DNA of 64,000 nucleotides from Proteobacteria bacterium UBA2363 (GTDB lineage Bacteria; Pseudomonadota; Gammaproteobacteria; Xanthomonadales; UBA2363), in contig DDTN01000022.1 of NCBI GenBank assembly GCA_002344355.1, positions 1-64,000 on the forward strand, written 5' to 3'. Made by a program: the position numbers and the translations under genes. Below the pieces are notes generated by a model. It had not been told where the DNA came from. It saw only the letters and a program-made list of their open reading frames with translations, and made no database searches. This document shows, piece by piece, positions 1 through 9,968 of this stretch (its first letter is position 1; every line of letters begins with the position of its first letter).

Positions 1-1200
<1,200 letters not shown>

Positions 1201-1329
1201 CGGCCCGTCGCGCGGACGCCTGGCGGGCGGTGGCGGCGCGCCCGCGCGGGCGCCGGTCCTCGCCGGGCCGCGTCACCGCGACGGGTCGCCCGCGCACCCG
1301 GGCCTGAGGCGGGGGAGGGCGGCATCGGC

Positions 1330-1524
1330 ATGGCCGGCGGCGGGGGCGTGGAACGACTGCTGGCCCTGGTCCTGACCCGGGCTGCGGCCGGGCTGGGCGG
1401 CGCCCTGGCCGGCGTCGGTCTCGTGCACCTGGTGCTGGCCGCCAACCTGTGGGGCGTGCCGGTGCTGGTGGTCGGCCTGTGGCTGCTCTGGGCCGGCATC
1501 CGCAGGGCGGCACGCATCGACTGA
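1330..1524 (+). CDS. small hypothetical membrane protein (64 aa)
   Basis: Not recognised. The 64-residue product is mostly hydrophobic from residue 8 to 57 (Leu/Val/Ala/Gly-rich, two possible membrane passes) and ends in a basic patch (RRAAR), as expected for a small inner-membrane protein with a cytoplasmic C-terminus. A purine-rich stretch (GGGGGAGGG, 1311-1319) lies about 10 bases before the ATG. It sits in the same direction between ftsH and folP, 44 bases before folP, so it could be co-transcribed with them. In DNA this GC-rich a 64-codon frame can arise by chance, so the call is tentative. Confidence 0.45.
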   Translation: MAGGGGVERLLALVLTRAAAGLGGALAGVGLVHLVLAANLWGVPVLVVGLWLLWAGIRRAARID

Positions 1525-1568
1525 ACCCGGCCGCCCGCGAGCGGCCGCGCAAGCCAGGGAGCCCCCGC

Positions 1569-2489
1569 ATGACCGATTTCGATCCCCGCGTCACCGTGCT
1601 CGACTGCGCCGGCCGGCCCCTGGCGCTGGACCGCCCGCGGGTGATGGGCATCGTCAACGTCACCCCCGATTCCTTCTCGGACGGCGGCCGCCACGCCGAT
1701 GCCGCGGCGGCGATCGCGCACGGCCTGGCCCTGGTCGCCGAGGGCGCCGACCTGCTCGATGTCGGCGGCGAGTCGACCCGGCCGGGCGCCGCGCCGGTGC
1801 CGGTCGAGGAGGAGCTGCGCCGGGTGCTGCCGGTGGTCGAGGGCCTGGTCGCCGCAAGCGCGGTGCCGGTCAGCATCGACACCAGCCGCCCGGAGGTGAT
1901 GCGCGCGGCGGTCGCCGCCGGTGCCGGCATGATCAACGACGTGCGCGCCCTGCGCGGCGAAGGCGCCCTGGACGCCGCCGCGGCGCTGGGCGTGCCGGTC
2001 TGCCTGGTGCACATGCAGGGCGAGCCGGGTTCGATGCAGGAGGCGCCCCACTACGACGACGTGATCGCCCAGGTGCACCGGTTCCTGGCCGAGCGCGTGT
2101 TCGCCTGCGAGATGGCCGGCATCGACCGGCGCCGCCTCGTGCTCGACCCGGGCTTCGGCTTCGGCAAGACGCTGGAGCACAACCTGGCCCTGCTGGCGGG
2201 CCTGGACCGCTTCGCCGACCTGAAGCTGCCGATCCTGGCCGGCCTGTCGCGCAAGCGCATGATCGGCACCCTGACCGGCCAGGACGAACCCGGGCAGCGC
2301 CTGCATGGCTCCGTGGCTGCCGCGGTGCTGGCCGCCGAGCGCGGCGCCGGCATCCTGCGCGTCCACGATGTCGCGGCCACCGTCCAGGCCCTGGCCGTCC
2401 AGCATGCGCTGGCCACGGCCGCCGCCGGCCTGCCCAGGCGCCAGGCCGCCGCCGGACCCGCGGCCATCCGCTGGCCGGACGAGGATTGA
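1569..2489 (+). CDS. folP: dihydropteroate synthase
   Basis: Condenses p-aminobenzoate with dihydropterin pyrophosphate in folate synthesis; cytosolic TIM barrel and sulfonamide target. The 306 residues carry the full set of family motifs: MGIVNVTPDSFSDGG (26-40), DVGGESTRPG (64-73), MINDV (121-125), DPGFGFGK (193-200), the pABA/sulfa loop LSRKR (226-230) and RVHDV (264-268). I chose the ATG at 1569 over longer in-frame starts because AGGGAG (1556-1561) is 7 bases upstream and the resulting N-terminus matches family length. Residues after about 280 form an Ala/Pro-rich tail of no evident function. Gene order ftsH-folP-glmM is as in E. coli. Confidence 0.97.
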   Translation: MTDFDPRVTVLDCAGRPLALDRPRVMGIVNVTPDSFSDGGRHADAAAAIAHGLALVAEGADLLDVGGESTRPGAAPVPVEEELRRVLPVVEGLVAASAVPVSIDTSRPEVMRAAVAAGAGMINDVRALRGEGALDAAAALGVPVCLVHMQGEPGSMQEAPHYDDVIAQVHRFLAERVFACEMAGIDRRRLVLDPGFGFGKTLEHNLALLAGLDRFADLKLPILAGLSRKRMIGTLTGQDEPGQRLHGSVAAAVLAAERGAGILRVHDVAATVQALAVQHALATAAAGLPRRQAAAGPAAIRWPDED

Positions 2490-2490
2490 C

Positions 2491-2532
2491 GGGGCAGGGA
2501 GCGGGGGAAGCGGAGCAGGGGGCAGGGGTCAG
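2491..2532 (+). repeat. purine-rich heptad array, left arm
   Basis: Read in steps of seven from 2491 the sequence gives GGGGCAG, GGAGCGG, GGGAAGC, GGAGCAG, GGGGCAG, GGGTCAG. It starts right after the folP stop codon. A matching array in the opposite orientation follows at 2628-2670, so the two could form a long imperfect hairpin in the folP-glmM spacer. The phasing is seen directly; function is unknown. Confidence 0.6.
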
Positions 2533-2627
2533 GACGCGACGGACCCGGGCGCCGCGCGCGCGGCAGCCTCGGGGCCCCGCCTTGCGCTGGTTGCCTGCCG
2601 ATCGGCGCGCCTGCCCGGGGCAGGTCG

Positions 2628-2670
2628 AGTCCCCGGCCCCCTGCTCCCTTGCCCCTGCTCCCTGCTCCTC
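2628..2670 (-). repeat. purine-rich heptad array, right arm (inverted)
   Basis: Read on the minus strand this is a run of heptads built on GAGCAGG (GAGCAGG twice, GGCAAGG, GAGCAGG, GGGCCGG). It is the inverted counterpart of the array at 2491-2532 and ends about 15 bases before the glmM start, where it could fold with the left arm in the RNA. Confidence 0.55.
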
Positions 2671-2685
2671 GACTACCATCCCGCC

Positions 2686-4029
2686 ATGGCACGCAAATAC
2701 TTCGGTACCGACGGCATCCGCGGCCGGGTCGGGCAATGGCCGGTCACCGCGGAGTTCATGCTCAAGCTGGGCTGGGCCGCCGGGCGGGTGCTGGGCAACG
2801 GCGCGGCGGCGCCGCTGATCGTGATCGGCAAGGACACCCGCATCTCCGGCTACATGTTCGAGGCGGCGCTGGAGGCCGGCCTGGTCGCCGCCGGCGCCGA
2901 CGTGCGCCTGCTGGGGCCGGTGCCGACGCCGGCGGTGGCCTACCTGACGCAGTCGCTGCGCGCCTCGGCGGGCATCGTCATTTCCGCCTCGCACAATCCC
3001 TACCAGGACAACGGCATCAAGTTCTTCTCGGCCGATGGCGAGAAGCTGGCCGATGCCGTCGAGGAGGCCATCGAGGCCGAGCTGGAGAAGCCGTTCGAGA
3101 CCGTCGAGTCGGCGCGGCTGGGCAAGGCCGCGCGCATCGAGGACGCGGTGGGCCGCTACTGCGAGTTCGTCAAGGGCACGGTGCGCGAGGACCTCAACCT
3201 GCGCGGCCTGCACATCGTCCTGGACTGTGCGCACGGCGCCACCTACCAGGCCGCGCCCCGGGTGTTCCGGGAGCTGGGCGCGCGCCTGAGCCTGATCGGC
3301 GACGCGCCGGACGGCCTCAACATCAACCACCAGGTGGGTTCGACGGCGCCGCAGGCGCTCGCCCGCCAGGTGCTGGCGGTCGGCGCCGACCTCGGCATCG
3401 CCTTCGACGGCGACGGCGACCGCGTGCAGATGGTCGACGCTACCGGGCGCCTGGTCGACGGCGACGACATCCTGCACGTGCTCGCCACGCGCTGGCACGG
3501 CACCGGCGAGCTGTCCGGCCCGGTGGTCGGCACCCTGATGACCAACTACGGGCTGGAACAGGCGTTCGAGCGCGCCGGCATCGAGTTCCTGCGCACCGAC
3601 GTCGGCGACCGCCACGTGCACCGGGCGCTGGTCGCCGGACGCGGCACCCTGGGCGGCGAGGCCTCCGGCCACATCCTGTGCCTGGACCGGGCCAGCACCG
3701 GCGACGGCATGGTCAGCGCCCTGGCGGTGCTCGAGGCGCTGGCCGACAGCGGCCGCACGCTGGCGGAAGCCGCCGGCGGCTGGACGCGCTACCCGCAGAC
3801 CACCGTCAACGTACCGGTGGTCGGCAACGCCCGGGCCCTGGTGGCCTCGGCGCCGGTGGCCGCGGCGCGCGCCGCGGCGGAGCAGCAACTGGCGGGCCGC
3901 GGCCGGATCGTGCTGCGGCCTTCCGGGACCGAGCCGGTGGTGCGGGTGACGGTCGAGGCGGCCGACCCGGAGGAAGTGCGTGCGGTGGTCACCGGCCTGG
4001 CCGCGGCGGTGCAGTCGGCGGCGGTCTGA
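2686..4029 (+). CDS. glmM: phosphoglucosamine mutase
   Basis: Interconverts glucosamine-6-phosphate and glucosamine-1-phosphate, feeding UDP-GlcNAc for peptidoglycan and LPS; cytosolic. The 447-residue product has FGTDGIRG (6-13), the active serine loop with phosphoserine Ser102 in SASHNP (100-105), the metal loop DGDGDR (241-246) and the phosphate-binding RPSGTEP (411-417). Motif numbering coincides with E. coli GlmM. The ATG follows the inverted heptad arrays with no strong ribosome-binding site, but the N-terminus begins exactly where the family does. It is probably read through from folP, about 196 bases upstream. Confidence 0.98.
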   Translation: MARKYFGTDGIRGRVGQWPVTAEFMLKLGWAAGRVLGNGAAAPLIVIGKDTRISGYMFEAALEAGLVAAGADVRLLGPVPTPAVAYLTQSLRASAGIVISASHNPYQDNGIKFFSADGEKLADAVEEAIEAELEKPFETVESARLGKAARIEDAVGRYCEFVKGTVREDLNLRGLHIVLDCAHGATYQAAPRVFRELGARLSLIGDAPDGLNINHQVGSTAPQALARQVLAVGADLGIAFDGDGDRVQMVDATGRLVDGDDILHVLATRWHGTGELSGPVVGTLMTNYGLEQAFERAGIEFLRTDVGDRHVHRALVAGRGTLGGEASGHILCLDRASTGDGMVSALAVLEALADSGRTLAEAAGGWTRYPQTTVNVPVVGNARALVASAPVAAARAAAEQQLAGRGRIVLRPSGTEPVVRVTVEAADPEEVRAVVTGLAAAVQSAAV

Positions 4030-4040
4030 ATCCGGACCGG

Positions 4041-4056
4041 CTTGACCCCGGTCAAG
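4041..4056. promoter_or_regulatory. 16-bp inverted repeat, operator-like
   Basis: CTTGACC-CC-GGTCAAG is a perfect 7-bp inverted repeat 12 bases after the glmM stop codon. A -10-like TACAAT lies at 4080-4085 and the oxygenase gene starts at 4133, so the repeat lies just upstream of the expected -35 position, where an activator or repressor would bind. There is no T-run after it, so a terminator is less likely. Confidence 0.35.
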
Positions 4057-4132
4057 TCGGGGCGCCCGGGGCGATGGCCTACAATCGACGGCGTTCCCGG
4101 ACGTCCGCCGGGCGCCTTCCGTTCCCGCATCC

Positions 4133-5071
4133 ATGAGCCACCACGTCCCCACCCTGGATATCCGCCGCTACGACACCGACCGCACGGCGTTCGTGCGCGA
4201 ACTCGGCGAGGCCTACCAGCGCTTCGGCTTCTGCGGCATCAGCGGCCACGGCATCGACCCGGCGCTGCTGTCCGGCGCCTACGACGCCTTCCAGCGCTTC
4301 TTCGCGCTGCCCGCCGAAACGAAGATGAAGTACCACGTGCCGGGCAGCGGCGGCGCGCGCGGCTACACGCCGTTCGCCATCGAGACCGCCAAGGACTCGC
4401 AGTACCCGGACCTCAAGGAGTTCTGGCACATCGGCCGCGAGATCGCGCGCGACCATCCGTACGCGCAGGTCATGCCGGCCAACCTCTGGCCGGACGAGGT
4501 GCCGGGGTTCCGCGAGCACGGCTACGGCATGTACCAGGCCCTCGACGCCCTGGGCGTGCGCGTGCTGCGCGCGCTGGCCCTGCACATCGGCCTGCCGGAG
4601 CACTGGTTCGACGACAAGGTCGACCTCGGCAACTCCATCCTGCGGCCGATCCACTATCCGCCGATCCAGTCCGGGGACGTGCCCAACGTCCGCGCCGGCG
4701 CCCACGAGGACATCAACTTCATCACCCTGCTGGTCGGCGCCAGCGCCGCCGGCCTGGAACTGCTGAACCGCGACGGCGAGTGGCTGCCGGTGACCACCCA
4801 GGGCGACACCATCGTGGTCAACATCGGCGACATGCTGCAGCGCCTGAGCAACCACGTGTACCCCTCGACCACGCACCGCGTGGTGAACCCCCGGGGCGAG
4901 GCGGCGCGCCAGCCGCGCTACTCGATCCCGTTCTTCCTGCACCCGAACCCGGACTTCCTGATCAGGACGCTGCCGGGCTGCGTCACGGCCGACAACCCGG
5001 ACCGCTATCCCGAGCCGATCACCGCCCACGATTACCTGATGGAGCGGCTGCGCGAGATCCGCCTGGTCTGA
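4133..5071 (+). CDS. 2-oxoglutarate/Fe(II)-dependent oxygenase, isopenicillin-N-synthase-like family
   Basis: Non-heme iron oxygenase of the IPNS/DIOX type (312 aa, about the usual length). The facial triad is visible as H191 and D193 (in AHEDIN) and H248 (in STTHRV). The co-substrate-binding pair R262/S264 is in RYS. The N-terminal DIOX_N-like half includes FGFCGISGHGI (31-41). The substrate cannot be read from sequence: most bacterial members are not beta-lactam enzymes, and no ACV synthetase is present. The gene stands alone between glmM and a convergent acylase gene, with a TACAAT -10-like element at 4080-4085 and an operator-like repeat just before it. Confidence 0.88.
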   Translation: MSHHVPTLDIRRYDTDRTAFVRELGEAYQRFGFCGISGHGIDPALLSGAYDAFQRFFALPAETKMKYHVPGSGGARGYTPFAIETAKDSQYPDLKEFWHIGREIARDHPYAQVMPANLWPDEVPGFREHGYGMYQALDALGVRVLRALALHIGLPEHWFDDKVDLGNSILRPIHYPPIQSGDVPNVRAGAHEDINFITLLVGASAAGLELLNRDGEWLPVTTQGDTIVVNIGDMLQRLSNHVYPSTTHRVVNPRGEAARQPRYSIPFFLHPNPDFLIRTLPGCVTADNPDRYPEPITAHDYLMERLREIRLV

Positions 5072-5264
5072 GCGCCGGCCGGGGACGGCACGCGCGCCTC
5101 GCCTCCGGTTGGACGGTGCAGCGCGCGCGTCGCGGATGCCGCCGGCCCGCGTGCCCGGGAGATCGCCGGCAGGCGGGGGTCGCCCCTGGTGCGGGCAGCG
5201 TTCGCAGCGACCGGGGCGCCGCGGACGCCCGGCTGCGGGTGCCCGGCCGGTGGCGCGGCCGGCG

Positions 5265-7667
5265 TCAGGGCGGTGCCGTGGGCGCAGCGGGCACCAGGGT
5301 CAGGCGCCAGCGCGCCGGTCCCGGCGCCAGGGGCGTGGCCTCGCCGCGCTCCCAGTGGTCGTGGCCGGCGCCATACCAGGGCGCCAGCGGATGGCCGGTC
5401 TGCCCGCCCGGCATGTGCATCAGGCCCGCGTCCTCGCGGCCGGGGGCGACCACCATCCGCTGCGAGGCGCCGAAGCTCGGGCCCTGGACGCGCGGCACGT
5501 GGGCGTCGCCGGGCAGCGGCGTGGCCGGCATCGAAAGCAGACCGGCCAGCCAGCCAGGCATCGCCATCGCCAGCGGGTGGCGGATGCGCGCCGTGTTCGC
5601 CTCGCCCCAGGTGCGCGCGGCCAGGCCGCCCGGCCTTGCATCCAGTTCCCCGGCGACCGCGCGGGCGGCGTCGACCAGCAGTCCGTCCCACCGGTCATGG
5701 GGCGGCGGCAGCAGATGCAGGGGGCGCTCGGCGAGGAGCTGGCGGACCAGGCCCTCGGCCTGGCCCAGGCGCGGCCAGCGGAACTCCGGGTCGATCGCCC
5801 GCAGCGGCGCCGCCAGGCCGTCCAGCACGGTGTCGTGGACGCGGCTGCGGAAGGCGCGGACCAGGCGGTAGGAGACGCTGTCGGTGCAGGCGCAGCCGTC
5901 CCAGACCTCGACCTGGGCGGCCAGCGCGGCCAGGGCCGGGTCGCCGCCGCCATCGCCGATGGCGGTGCGCAGCAGACGCCACCAGTGGGTCATCAGGGTG
6001 GCCTGGTCGTCGAGCTGGATGGCCAGCAGGTCGGACTCGCGATGGCGTTCGCTGGCGGCCAGGCGATCGCGGATCTGCGCGCCGCGGGCGCCCAGGTCGT
6101 AGCCGCCGTCGCCGATCAGGGCGAGCGCCTCGTCGCCGACCACGCGGGCGTTCGCCGTCCAGATCCGGCCGTGTGGCGGATCGACCATGCGTGGTTGCCG
6201 GTCGGCGGGCAGCCAGCCCTCCCAGAGGTCGCCGGCGAGCTGCGTGCTGTCCAGCACCCGGGTCGGGTCGCGGTCGGGCGGGCGCACCGGGATGCGACCG
6301 GCCAGGATCCAGCCGATCCGTCCCGAGGCGTCGCCGGCGACCAGGTTCTGCGCCGGGATGCCGGCTTCGGCGGCGATCGCCATCGCCTGGTCCAGGTCGT
6401 CCGCGTGGGCCAGGTCGAGCAGCCGGGTGTCGACGGCGCCCGGCCGATGGGCGGTCCAGGCCAGGGCCAGCGGCCGGCCGCTGTCGTCCTCGCCGATCAC
6501 CGGGCCCCAGCGGCTCTCCAGGACCTCGAGGGTCTCGTCGGCTCCGCCTCGCACCGACAGCGTCTCGAGGTGCCGTTCCAGCGGCCGCCAGCCCCCGGCG
6601 TCGCGGTAGCGCATCGGGTCGTCGGGATCCAGGCGCAGCCGCACCAGGTCCAGCCAGTCGCCATAGCTGTTGGTGAACGCCCAGGCGACCTTGCCGTTGC
6701 TGCCGACCACCATGGCCGGCACGCCGGGCAGGGTGACGCCATCCAGGCGCACCGCGCGCCCGGCCTCGTTCCACGCCAGCCGGGCGCGATACCAGATCGA
6801 CGGCACCCGCAGACCCAGGTGCATGTCGTTGGCGACCAGGGCCGCGGTGCCGCCGGTCAGCCGGCCGGCCACCGCGAAGTTGTTGCTGCCGGGCAGCGGC
6901 TGGTGCTGGTCGTCGTCGGTCGCCGTGCCGGCGATGGCCGGCAGGGCGCGCAGGTCCAGCAACTCGGGTGACGGAATCGCGGGATCGGGCACGATGCTGC
7001 CATCCAGGGCGGCATCCAGGGCGCTGCCCGGGCGGACGATGAAGTCGTAGACCCCGGCCGGCAGGTGGCGCCAGGCGAAATCCAGGGTCCGCTCGCGGCG
7101 GTTGCCGGCATCCTGCAGGTCGAAGAACATCGCCACCACCACCAGCAGGCTGTCCTCGGCCCGCCAGGGCCGGGGCCGCTCGCGCAGCAGCAGGTAGGGC
7201 CAGGGCCGTGCCCGCAGCTGCGACAGGCCCGCGTTCACGCCCTCGGCGTAGGCCTGCAGGCGGGCGCGGTCGCCGGGGTCCAGTGCCGCCACCGCCTGGC
7301 GCATGCGCGCCCGGAAGCGGTGCACGCGATGCCGTCGATCGATGGCCAGGGCGGCGCCGCCGAGCAGGGCCGCCAGCTCGCCGGCCGCCGCCCGGCGCGA
7401 CAGGTCCATCTCGAAGAACCGCTCCTGCCCGTGCAGCCAGCCCAGGCCGCGCGCCAGGTCGGCGGCATCGGCGGCGGCGACGGTGGCCACGCCCAGGGCG
7501 TCGCGTTCGATACTCACCGGGGCCACGAGACCGGACAGCGGGTGTTCCCCGGACCGGGCCGGCAGGCTGCCGCGCAGGGCCAGCCAGGCGGCCAGCAGGC
7601 CGGCCAGCGCCAGCAGGATCAGCAGCGCGAGCAGTCGGGCCAGCAGGCGCGGCAGGCGTCTGGACAT
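5265..7667 (-). CDS. penicillin acylase family protein (Ntn-hydrolase)
   Basis: N-terminal-nucleophile hydrolase of the penicillin acylase/acyl-homoserine-lactone acylase family, made as a precursor and cleaved into alpha and beta chains; exported. With the start at 7667 the product has 800 residues. It opens with a basic n-region and a hydrophobic stretch (about 8-31), consistent with a signal sequence or membrane anchor. The alpha chain contains WLHGQERFFEMD (77-88). The beta chain should begin at Ser261 in GSNNF, the conserved autocatalytic serine. A longer frame reaches 7850, but that extension is Arg/Pro-rich and would put the signal in the interior. True substrate unknown; quorum-signal or cell-wall amides are as likely as beta-lactams. 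Confidence 0.9.
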   Translation of the reverse strand: MSRRLPRLLARLLALLILLALAGLLAAWLALRGSLPARSGEHPLSGLVAPVSIERDALGVATVAAADAADLARGLGWLHGQERFFEMDLSRRAAAGELAALLGGAALAIDRRHRVHRFRARMRQAVAALDPGDRARLQAYAEGVNAGLSQLRARPWPYLLLRERPRPWRAEDSLLVVVAMFFDLQDAGNRRERTLDFAWRHLPAGVYDFIVRPGSALDAALDGSIVPDPAIPSPELLDLRALPAIAGTATDDDQHQPLPGSNNFAVAGRLTGGTAALVANDMHLGLRVPSIWYRARLAWNEAGRAVRLDGVTLPGVPAMVVGSNGKVAWAFTNSYGDWLDLVRLRLDPDDPMRYRDAGGWRPLERHLETLSVRGGADETLEVLESRWGPVIGEDDSGRPLALAWTAHRPGAVDTRLLDLAHADDLDQAMAIAAEAGIPAQNLVAGDASGRIGWILAGRIPVRPPDRDPTRVLDSTQLAGDLWEGWLPADRQPRMVDPPHGRIWTANARVVGDEALALIGDGGYDLGARGAQIRDRLAASERHRESDLLAIQLDDQATLMTHWWRLLRTAIGDGGGDPALAALAAQVEVWDGCACTDSVSYRLVRAFRSRVHDTVLDGLAAPLRAIDPEFRWPRLGQAEGLVRQLLAERPLHLLPPPHDRWDGLLVDAARAVAGELDARPGGLAARTWGEANTARIRHPLAMAMPGWLAGLLSMPATPLPGDAHVPRVQGPSFGASQRMVVAPGREDAGLMHMPGGQTGHPLAPWYGAGHDHWERGEATPLAPGPARWRLTLVPAAPTAPP

Positions 7668-7907
7668 CAGCGGGGACCCCGTGCGTGGAAGGGCCGATGG
7701 TAGGCGCCGCGGGCGGGACGTGCCAGTCCGGGCGCGGCGCCCTGGAAGCCGGGGCTCCGCGCCCCGGGTGCCCCGGGGCGCGGTTCGTGGAGGCCGCGCC
7801 GGGAGGCGGTCCTGGACGAGGCGAAACAGGTGGAATGTGAGGGGCCACACCTATGTGCTGTGAGTGAATTCCGCTAGCATGTGCGCATCGGCCGGGGAGG
7901 GCTGGTA

Positions 7908-8513
7908 GTGGACGTCGCGGCAAAGGCACAAAGCGTCACGGCGCCCGACCTGGCCGCCCTGGTCGTGCGCGTCGCGGCCGGCGAGCGCCAGGCCGAAGTC
8001 GAACTGGTCGACTGTTTCAGGCGGGGCGTGGCGGTGCTCGCGCGCCGGCACTGCCGGCCGCTCGATCCCGCCGCCGACGACATCGCCCAGGACGTGCTGG
8101 TGGCGATGCTGGAGCGCGTCCGCGCCGGCGCCATCAAGGAGCCTGCGGCACTGCCGGCCTACCTGCGCACGGCCGTGATCCACGCCGCGGCCGCCCGCTA
8201 CCGCCCGCGCCGCGAACAGGCGCTCGATGGCCCCGACCGCATCGGCGAACGGCTGGCCGACGAACGCGCCGACCCGGCGGCGAGCCTGGCCGCCCGGCAG
8301 CTCGCCGCGGCGATCGCCACCCTGCTCGGCGAGCTGACGGTGCCGCGGGATCGCGAGCTGCTGCGACGCTTCTACCTGCTCGAACACGACCGCGACGAGG
8401 TCTGCGCGGCGCTGGGCATCGACCCGGGCCACTTCCACCGGGTCATCCACCGGGCCCGGCAGCGCTTCGGGGAGATACTGGCCCGCCATGGCCTGGGCAC
8501 CGGTCCAGGCTGA
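7908..8513 (+). CDS. ECF-type RNA polymerase sigma factor
   Basis: Small sigma-70 family factor (201 aa) expected to direct RNA polymerase to a stress regulon. Region 2 is recognisable by DDIAQDVLVAML (57-68) and region 4 by a helix-turn-helix-like segment from about 145 to 190 (DRDEVCAALGID, then HRVIHRAR). I chose the GTG at 7908 because GGGGAGG (7893-7899) sits about 8 bases before it; an in-frame GTG at 7881 would add nine residues. The downstream gene encodes a membrane protein of anti-sigma shape, and an exported CHAT protein follows, so all four genes 7908-12986 probably form one regulated unit. The ECF group was not assigned. Confidence 0.85.
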   Translation: MDVAAKAQSVTAPDLAALVVRVAAGERQAEVELVDCFRRGVAVLARRHCRPLDPAADDIAQDVLVAMLERVRAGAIKEPAALPAYLRTAVIHAAAARYRPRREQALDGPDRIGERLADERADPAASLAARQLAAAIATLLGELTVPRDRELLRRFYLLEHDRDEVCAALGIDPGHFHRVIHRARQRFGEILARHGLGTGPG

Positions 8514-8597
8514 ACCGATGGCAACCCCGCTGGGATACCCGATGCCCGACCGCCTCCTTATCCGTCATGAACGCCCTGTCGCAGCGAGGGCCGGCCG

Positions 8598-9293
8598 ATG
8601 AGCCGGTCCGATGCCTTCCTGCCGATGACCGCCTGGCTTGAGCAGGCGTGGCTGCAGCGCTATCTCGACCGGGCCCTGGATGCCGAGGAACAGGCGTGGT
8701 TCGAGACCTATCTGCTGGCCCACCCGCACCTGGTCGAGGCCGTCGAGGCGGACACCGGCCTGCGCGACGCGTTTGCCCTTGCCGGCAGTGCAGGCGGCAC
8801 GGGCGAGGGCGGCGATGCCGGCGGCGGCGATGGCCGGCCCGGCTCGCCGACCAGGCCTTCCGTCGTCCGCCCGCGTCCGCCGTCGCGCCGCGGCCTGCCG
8901 CCCTGGCTGGGGCTGGCCGCCGGCCTGCTGCTGGGCCTGGGCCTGGCCGCGCTGTGGCCGACCGCCTCCGGGCCGGGTCCCGGCCTGGCCAACCCCACCC
9001 GCATCGTCTTCGACACCCTGCGTGGCGGGCATTCGCCGCCGCACATCGAGCCGGGCGATCCGGACTCGCCCTGGCTGCTGGTCGAGGTGCCGGTGCCGCC
9101 CGGTTCGCGCATCGATTCGGTGCGGCTGGAGGGTGGCCCGCAGTCGGCGGTGTTCGGGTCGGTGGCCGCGACGCCGGATGGGTTCGGGCTGCTGTTGCTG
9201 GATGCCCGGGCGACGGGGAATCTGGTGATCGACTATGCGTACCCGGACGGCGTGCGGAACCAAACGCGCTTCCAGCTGCCGATGAGGCACTGA
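8598..9293 (+). CDS. putative membrane anti-sigma factor
   Basis: A 231-residue single-pass membrane protein. The N-terminal segment 14-58 (LQRYLDRALDAEEQAWFETYLLAHP and similar) has the spacing and composition of cytoplasmic anti-sigma domains but lacks the Cys/His residues of zinc-binding ones. A Gly/Pro-rich linker (62-100), one membrane helix (about 103-120) and a roughly 110-residue outer domain rich in beta-type residues follow. The gene lies 84 bases after the ECF sigma gene and is transcribed with it. Sequestration of that sigma factor at the membrane is inferred from architecture and position, not from a recognised family match. Confidence 0.6.
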   Translation: MSRSDAFLPMTAWLEQAWLQRYLDRALDAEEQAWFETYLLAHPHLVEAVEADTGLRDAFALAGSAGGTGEGGDAGGGDGRPGSPTRPSVVRPRPPSRRGLPPWLGLAAGLLLGLGLAALWPTASGPGPGLANPTRIVFDTLRGGHSPPHIEPGDPDSPWLLVEVPVPPGSRIDSVRLEGGPQSAVFGSVAATPDGFGLLLLDARATGNLVIDYAYPDGVRNQTRFQLPMRH

Positions 9294-9407
9294 TCGGTCT
9301 GCGAGGCGATCTCATGCGCAAGGCCCCACGCAACGCGAATTGACCCCAGGCCGGCGGGTGCAAGACAGGGCCGGTTCCACAGGCAATCCAGCGAGGAGGG
9401 AGGGATC

Positions 9408-9959
9408 ATGAACACGTACTACGAGGTTTTCGATGGCGATAACTCAAAGGGCAAAGTCGTCGCCCAGCTCGATCGGACGAATTTGACCCGATTGTTTGGG
9501 GGCGCCTTCAGGATCTACGACGGCAGGGGGCTGCTCGAACCATGCGATGTCGTTCGATTCTTGATTACGCCGCCCGATGGCGGGATGGCTGTGCGTCTGG
9601 ACACCATGACCAACCGTGGTTGCCTGGAGATTCCACTCAAGGTCGTGATCCATCGTGGTGTCGCACTGTGGCTGCATGGGGTGATCCCGAACGAAATCGA
9701 GGTGGCGGTATTTGTTCTTCCTCCCGGAACGACAGATTCCGGCAAAGCCTGCGCGCGCATCTGGCTCGCCATCTATCAACCGAATTCTTCTACGAGCAGG
9801 CCGAATCAATACACCTACCGGCAATCCAACGGGGAGGCTGAGGCGCCGGTTGCCTCATGTGGGGATTCCCCGCTTCCTTCGCTCGATTCCTGTCCCAGAG
9901 GGCAGGATCGACCTGCGATTCTGCAGGACGACGAAGCCGAGGGTTACCACGAGGACTGA
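9408..9959 (+). CDS. hypothetical protein, low-GC orphan
   Basis: Not recognised. The 183-residue product has no signal peptide or membrane segment. The first ~130 residues read as a compact mixed domain (MNTYYEVFDGDNSKGK at the start) and the last ~45 are polar and likely disordered. A very strong ribosome-binding site (GGAGGGAGG, about 9394-9402) precedes the ATG. Base composition is clearly less GC-rich than either neighbour, with A/T-ending codons frequent (AAC, TCA, AAT, ATT), suggesting recent acquisition. Its stop lies only 9 bases before the CHAT gene start, so the two are probably translated together. It may be a partner, substrate or inhibitor of the CHAT protein, but nothing in the sequence decides this. 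Confidence 0.72.
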   Translation: MNTYYEVFDGDNSKGKVVAQLDRTNLTRLFGGAFRIYDGRGLLEPCDVVRFLITPPDGGMAVRLDTMTNRGCLEIPLKVVIHRGVALWLHGVIPNEIEVAVFVLPPGTTDSGKACARIWLAIYQPNSSTSRPNQYTYRQSNGEAEAPVASCGDSPLPSLDSCPRGQDRPAILQDDEAEGYHED

Positions 9960-9968
9960 GCCGCGGCG

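Noticed and set aside
1449..1568. N-terminal extension of folP
   Set aside because: The frame is open further upstream, but the extension overlaps the small membrane ORF, lacks family similarity, and the ATG at 1569 has a good ribosome-binding site.
4133..7667. Beta-lactam gene pair (isopenicillin-N-synthase-like plus penicillin acylase)
   Set aside because: The two genes are convergent, not an operon, no ACV synthetase or transport gene is near, and both families are broad. Joint function is not supported.
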